Shown: piece by piece, positions 13,380 through 14,880 of the stretch
How the letters are laid out: the number at the start of each line of letters is the position of its first letter
Position numbering within the stretch: position 1 is the stretch's first letter
Assembly (NCBI GenBank): GCA_003218785.1
Contig: QHOM01000015.1
Coordinates: 11,141 to 26,020, forward strand
From: Verrucomicrobiota bacterium
Lineage (GTDB): Bacteria > Verrucomicrobiota > Verrucomicrobiia > Chthoniobacterales > UBA10450
DNA length: 14,880 nucleotides
Reading direction: 5' to 3'
The notes under the pieces: model-generated
Told to the model about the DNA's origin: nothing
The model's database searches: none
The model's input: only the letters and a program-made list of their open reading frames with translations
Position numbers and translations under genes: made by a program

Positions 13380-14880
13380 TCACCTGACCGCTTCCCTCCT
13401 AAAAATGCTGCCACCGTAACCCACAGCCGTTCCATTACTGGCACCGGTGCAGGAAATTCTCGAAAGATCGTAGTCTGTGGGAGTCGTCTCAAAGACCCAG
13501 TTTTCTCCTCCGTCTGTTGTCCGCAGGATGATACCAAAGACGCCGCAAATCATGCCGTGATTTGCGTCGGTAAAGGAAACTCCGGTCAGCAGCTCAGTTG
13601 TTCCACTTTGTTGCGGCACCCAATGATCTCCTCCGTCTGTAGTTCTAAGGATCGTCCCAAATTGACCGACGGTCGTTCCAGTATTCGCGTCGGTAAAGGA
13701 GACCCGTAACAGATCATTCAATGTTCCGCTTGTCTGCGGAACCCAGGTGTTCCCTCCATCGGTTGTTCTGAGGATTATTCCAGCTCCTCCGGTCACTGTT
13801 CCGATATTGGCATCCGTCCGGGAAACCCCGGTAAGAGGAACGTAAGTCCCGCTTGATTGCCTTATCCAGGTGTTTCCTCCGTCTGTCGTCGTAAGGATCG
13901 TGCCACCGTAACCGACAGCTGTCCCATGATTCGCGTCCGCAAAGGAGACGCCCCAGAGATCATTCCCCGTTCCGATTACCTGCCGGAACCAGTTGTTCCC
14001 TCCATCGGTAGTTCTCACAATGGTGCCAAACTCACCAACAGCCGTCCCGTTATTGGCATCAGTAAAGGAAACGCCCAGGAGCGTCTTGGGCGTTCCGCTT
14101 GTCTGGCTAACCCAAGTGCTTCCCCCATTTGTGGTTCGGAGAATGGTTCCATGGTCACCAACGGCCGTTCCGTTGTTTGCATCACTAAAGGAAACGTCCT
14201 CCAGCGATAGGAGCGTAACTGCGCTTGATTGACTAACCCAGCTGGTTCCTCCGTTGGTTGTATGAAGGATTGTGCCAAGGAAACCAACTGTCGCACCAGC
14301 ATTCGCACCGATAAGGGAAACGCCTATAAGCGACTGGGTCGTTCCGCTTGTCTGGCTAACCCAAGTGGTTCCCCCATCTGTTGTTCGGAGAATGATGCCT
14401 CCTTCACCAACAGCTATTCCGTTATTTGTATTGGAAAAGGACACGCCCCAAAGAAACTTGGTTGTCCCACTTCGCTGGTGAACCCACCTAAGTCCCCCAT
14501 TTGTTGTCCTGAGAATGGTGCCATCTTCACCCACAGCCGTCCCGTTATTTGCATCGGTAAAGGAAACGCCATAAAGAAACTCGCCGGTCCCACTTCTCTG
14601 GTTAACCCAATGGGCTCCGCCGTCTGTTGTTCTGAGGATGATCCCATACCAACTGACAGCCGTTCCATTGTTTGCATCGCTAAAGGAAACCGCATTAAGG
14701 TTGTTGGTCGTTCCACTCGTCTGGCTTATCCAGTCAGCTCCGCCATCGATTGTTCTGAGGATAATCCCATTCTCGCCAACCGCAGTTCCCGTATTGGCAT
14801 CGGTAAATGAAACCGCCAGTAGCGCGTTGGTTGTCCCACTGGTCTGACTCACCCAGTGTTGGCCTCCATCGATTGTCCTA
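13380..14880 (-). CDS. YCF48/BNR-like beta-propeller repeat protein, N terminus outside window
   Basis: The frame stays open to the right edge: codons upstream of the GTG at 14852 continue the repeat (RTIDGGQHW), so the gene's start lies beyond the window and 499 codons are visible. It is built from 41-residue repeats of the form GTILRTTDGGxxWVxQTSGT followed by LxGVSFTDANNGTAVG. Twelve are visible, the last degenerate and ending in YGGSIFRREAVR. This is the YCF48/photosystem II assembly-factor-like (HCF136) repeat, related to BNR/Asp-box propellers. In non-photosynthetic bacteria such proteins are usually secreted or surface proteins of unknown role. No C-terminal sorting domain or membrane anchor is present at this end; a signal peptide, if any, is out of view. 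It is convergent with the gene ending at 13086. Confidence 0.85.
   Translation of the reverse strand, partial: RTIDGGQHWVSQTSGTTNALLAVSFTDANTGTAVGENGIILRTIDGGADWISQTSGTTNNLNAVSFSDANNGTAVSWYGIILRTTDGGAHWVNQRSGTGEFLYGVSFTDANNGTAVGEDGTILRTTNGGLRWVHQRSGTTKFLWGVSFSNTNNGIAVGEGGIILRTTDGGTTWVSQTSGTTQSLIGVSLIGANAGATVGFLGTILHTTNGGTSWVSQSSAVTLLSLEDVSFSDANNGTAVGDHGTILRTTNGGSTWVSQTSGTPKTLLGVSFTDANNGTAVGEFGTIVRTTDGGNNWFRQVIGTGNDLWGVSFADANHGTAVGYGGTILTTTDGGNTWIRQSSGTYVPLTGVSRTDANIGTVTGGAGIILRTTDGGNTWVPQTSGTLNDLLRVSFTDANTGTTVGQFGTILRTTDGGDHWVPQQSGTTELLTGVSFTDANHGMICGVFGIILRTTDGGENWVFETTPTDYDLSRISCTGASNGTAVGYGGSIFRREAVR
13383..14880 (-). repeat. 123-base tandem repeats of the propeller gene
   Basis: About twelve units of 123 bases (41 codons; one unit has an extra codon) fill the gene. 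Recurrent words on the plus strand are CCTCCGTCTGTTGTTC (Asp-box end, TTDGG) and GTAAAGGAAAC (VSFTDA). DNA similarity among units is high enough to recognise by eye, which points to expansion by unequal recombination. Confidence 0.85.

Noticed and set aside
14229..14810. 193-residue plus-strand open frame with repeated NPxxSPICCSEN units
   Set aside because: It is the antisense image of the 123-base propeller repeats; regularity comes from the repeat, not from coding.
14850..14852. GTG as the start of the propeller gene
   Set aside because: The frame continues upstream to the window edge with in-register repeat sequence (RTIDGGQHW), so the real start lies outside.

Overview
The window comes from a moderately GC-rich bacterial chromosome. 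A soil Verrucomicrobiota (Chthoniobacterales or 'Udaeobacter'-like) is my best guess. The basis is a dense family of paired palindromes that, when translated, give peptides of the type GRDGTPCRP and QHGVPSLP. I associate these with such genomes from memory, so the taxonomy is inference and not proven by any marker gene here.

Layout. (1) Positions 1-4019, all on the minus strand, look like a five-gene operon read leftwards: a small five-helix membrane protein, a UBP-type zinc-finger protein, a 14-helix DHA2-type MFS exporter, a VOC-fold ring-cleaving dioxygenase/glyoxalase, and an alpha/beta-hydrolase that runs off the left edge. The dioxygenase-hydrolase pair resembles the Bacillus subtilis MhqO/MhqE-MhqD pair, so export and breakdown of quinone-like or aromatic electrophiles is a reasonable but unproven theme. 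(2) Positions 4020-4175 are a divergent intergenic region. (3) Positions 4176-11648, plus strand, are a defence-type operon: a type III-like restriction subunit (Res) broken by a one-base frameshift in a CCCC run at 5256-5259, with a minimal nucleotidyltransferase (MNT) domain fused in frame to its C terminus; a HEPN protein overlapping it; a RAYT (REP-associated tyrosine transposase); and a beta-class DNA-adenine methyltransferase (Mod). MNT plus HEPN is normally a stand-alone toxin-antitoxin pair. Here the MNT half is part of the restriction protein, which is the most unusual arrangement in the window. (4) Positions 11782-13086 encode a secreted protein of unknown function with internal duplications and an LprI-like tail. 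(5) Positions 13380-14880, minus strand, hold the C-terminal part of a YCF48/BNR-type beta-propeller repeat protein that runs off the right edge; it is convergent with the secreted protein gene.

Five inverted REP pairs (REPIN-like units) lie between 8059 and 11263, and every one is inside an open reading frame: two form the ends of the RAYT and three interrupt the Mod protein as low-complexity in-frame inserts. A sixth, diverged single copy lies in frame in the dioxygenase gene. The repeats are thus being carried as translated insertions, and RAYT, its repeat substrates and a restriction operon have become interlocked by overlapping genes. No tRNA, rRNA, CRISPR array or classical insertion sequence was seen.
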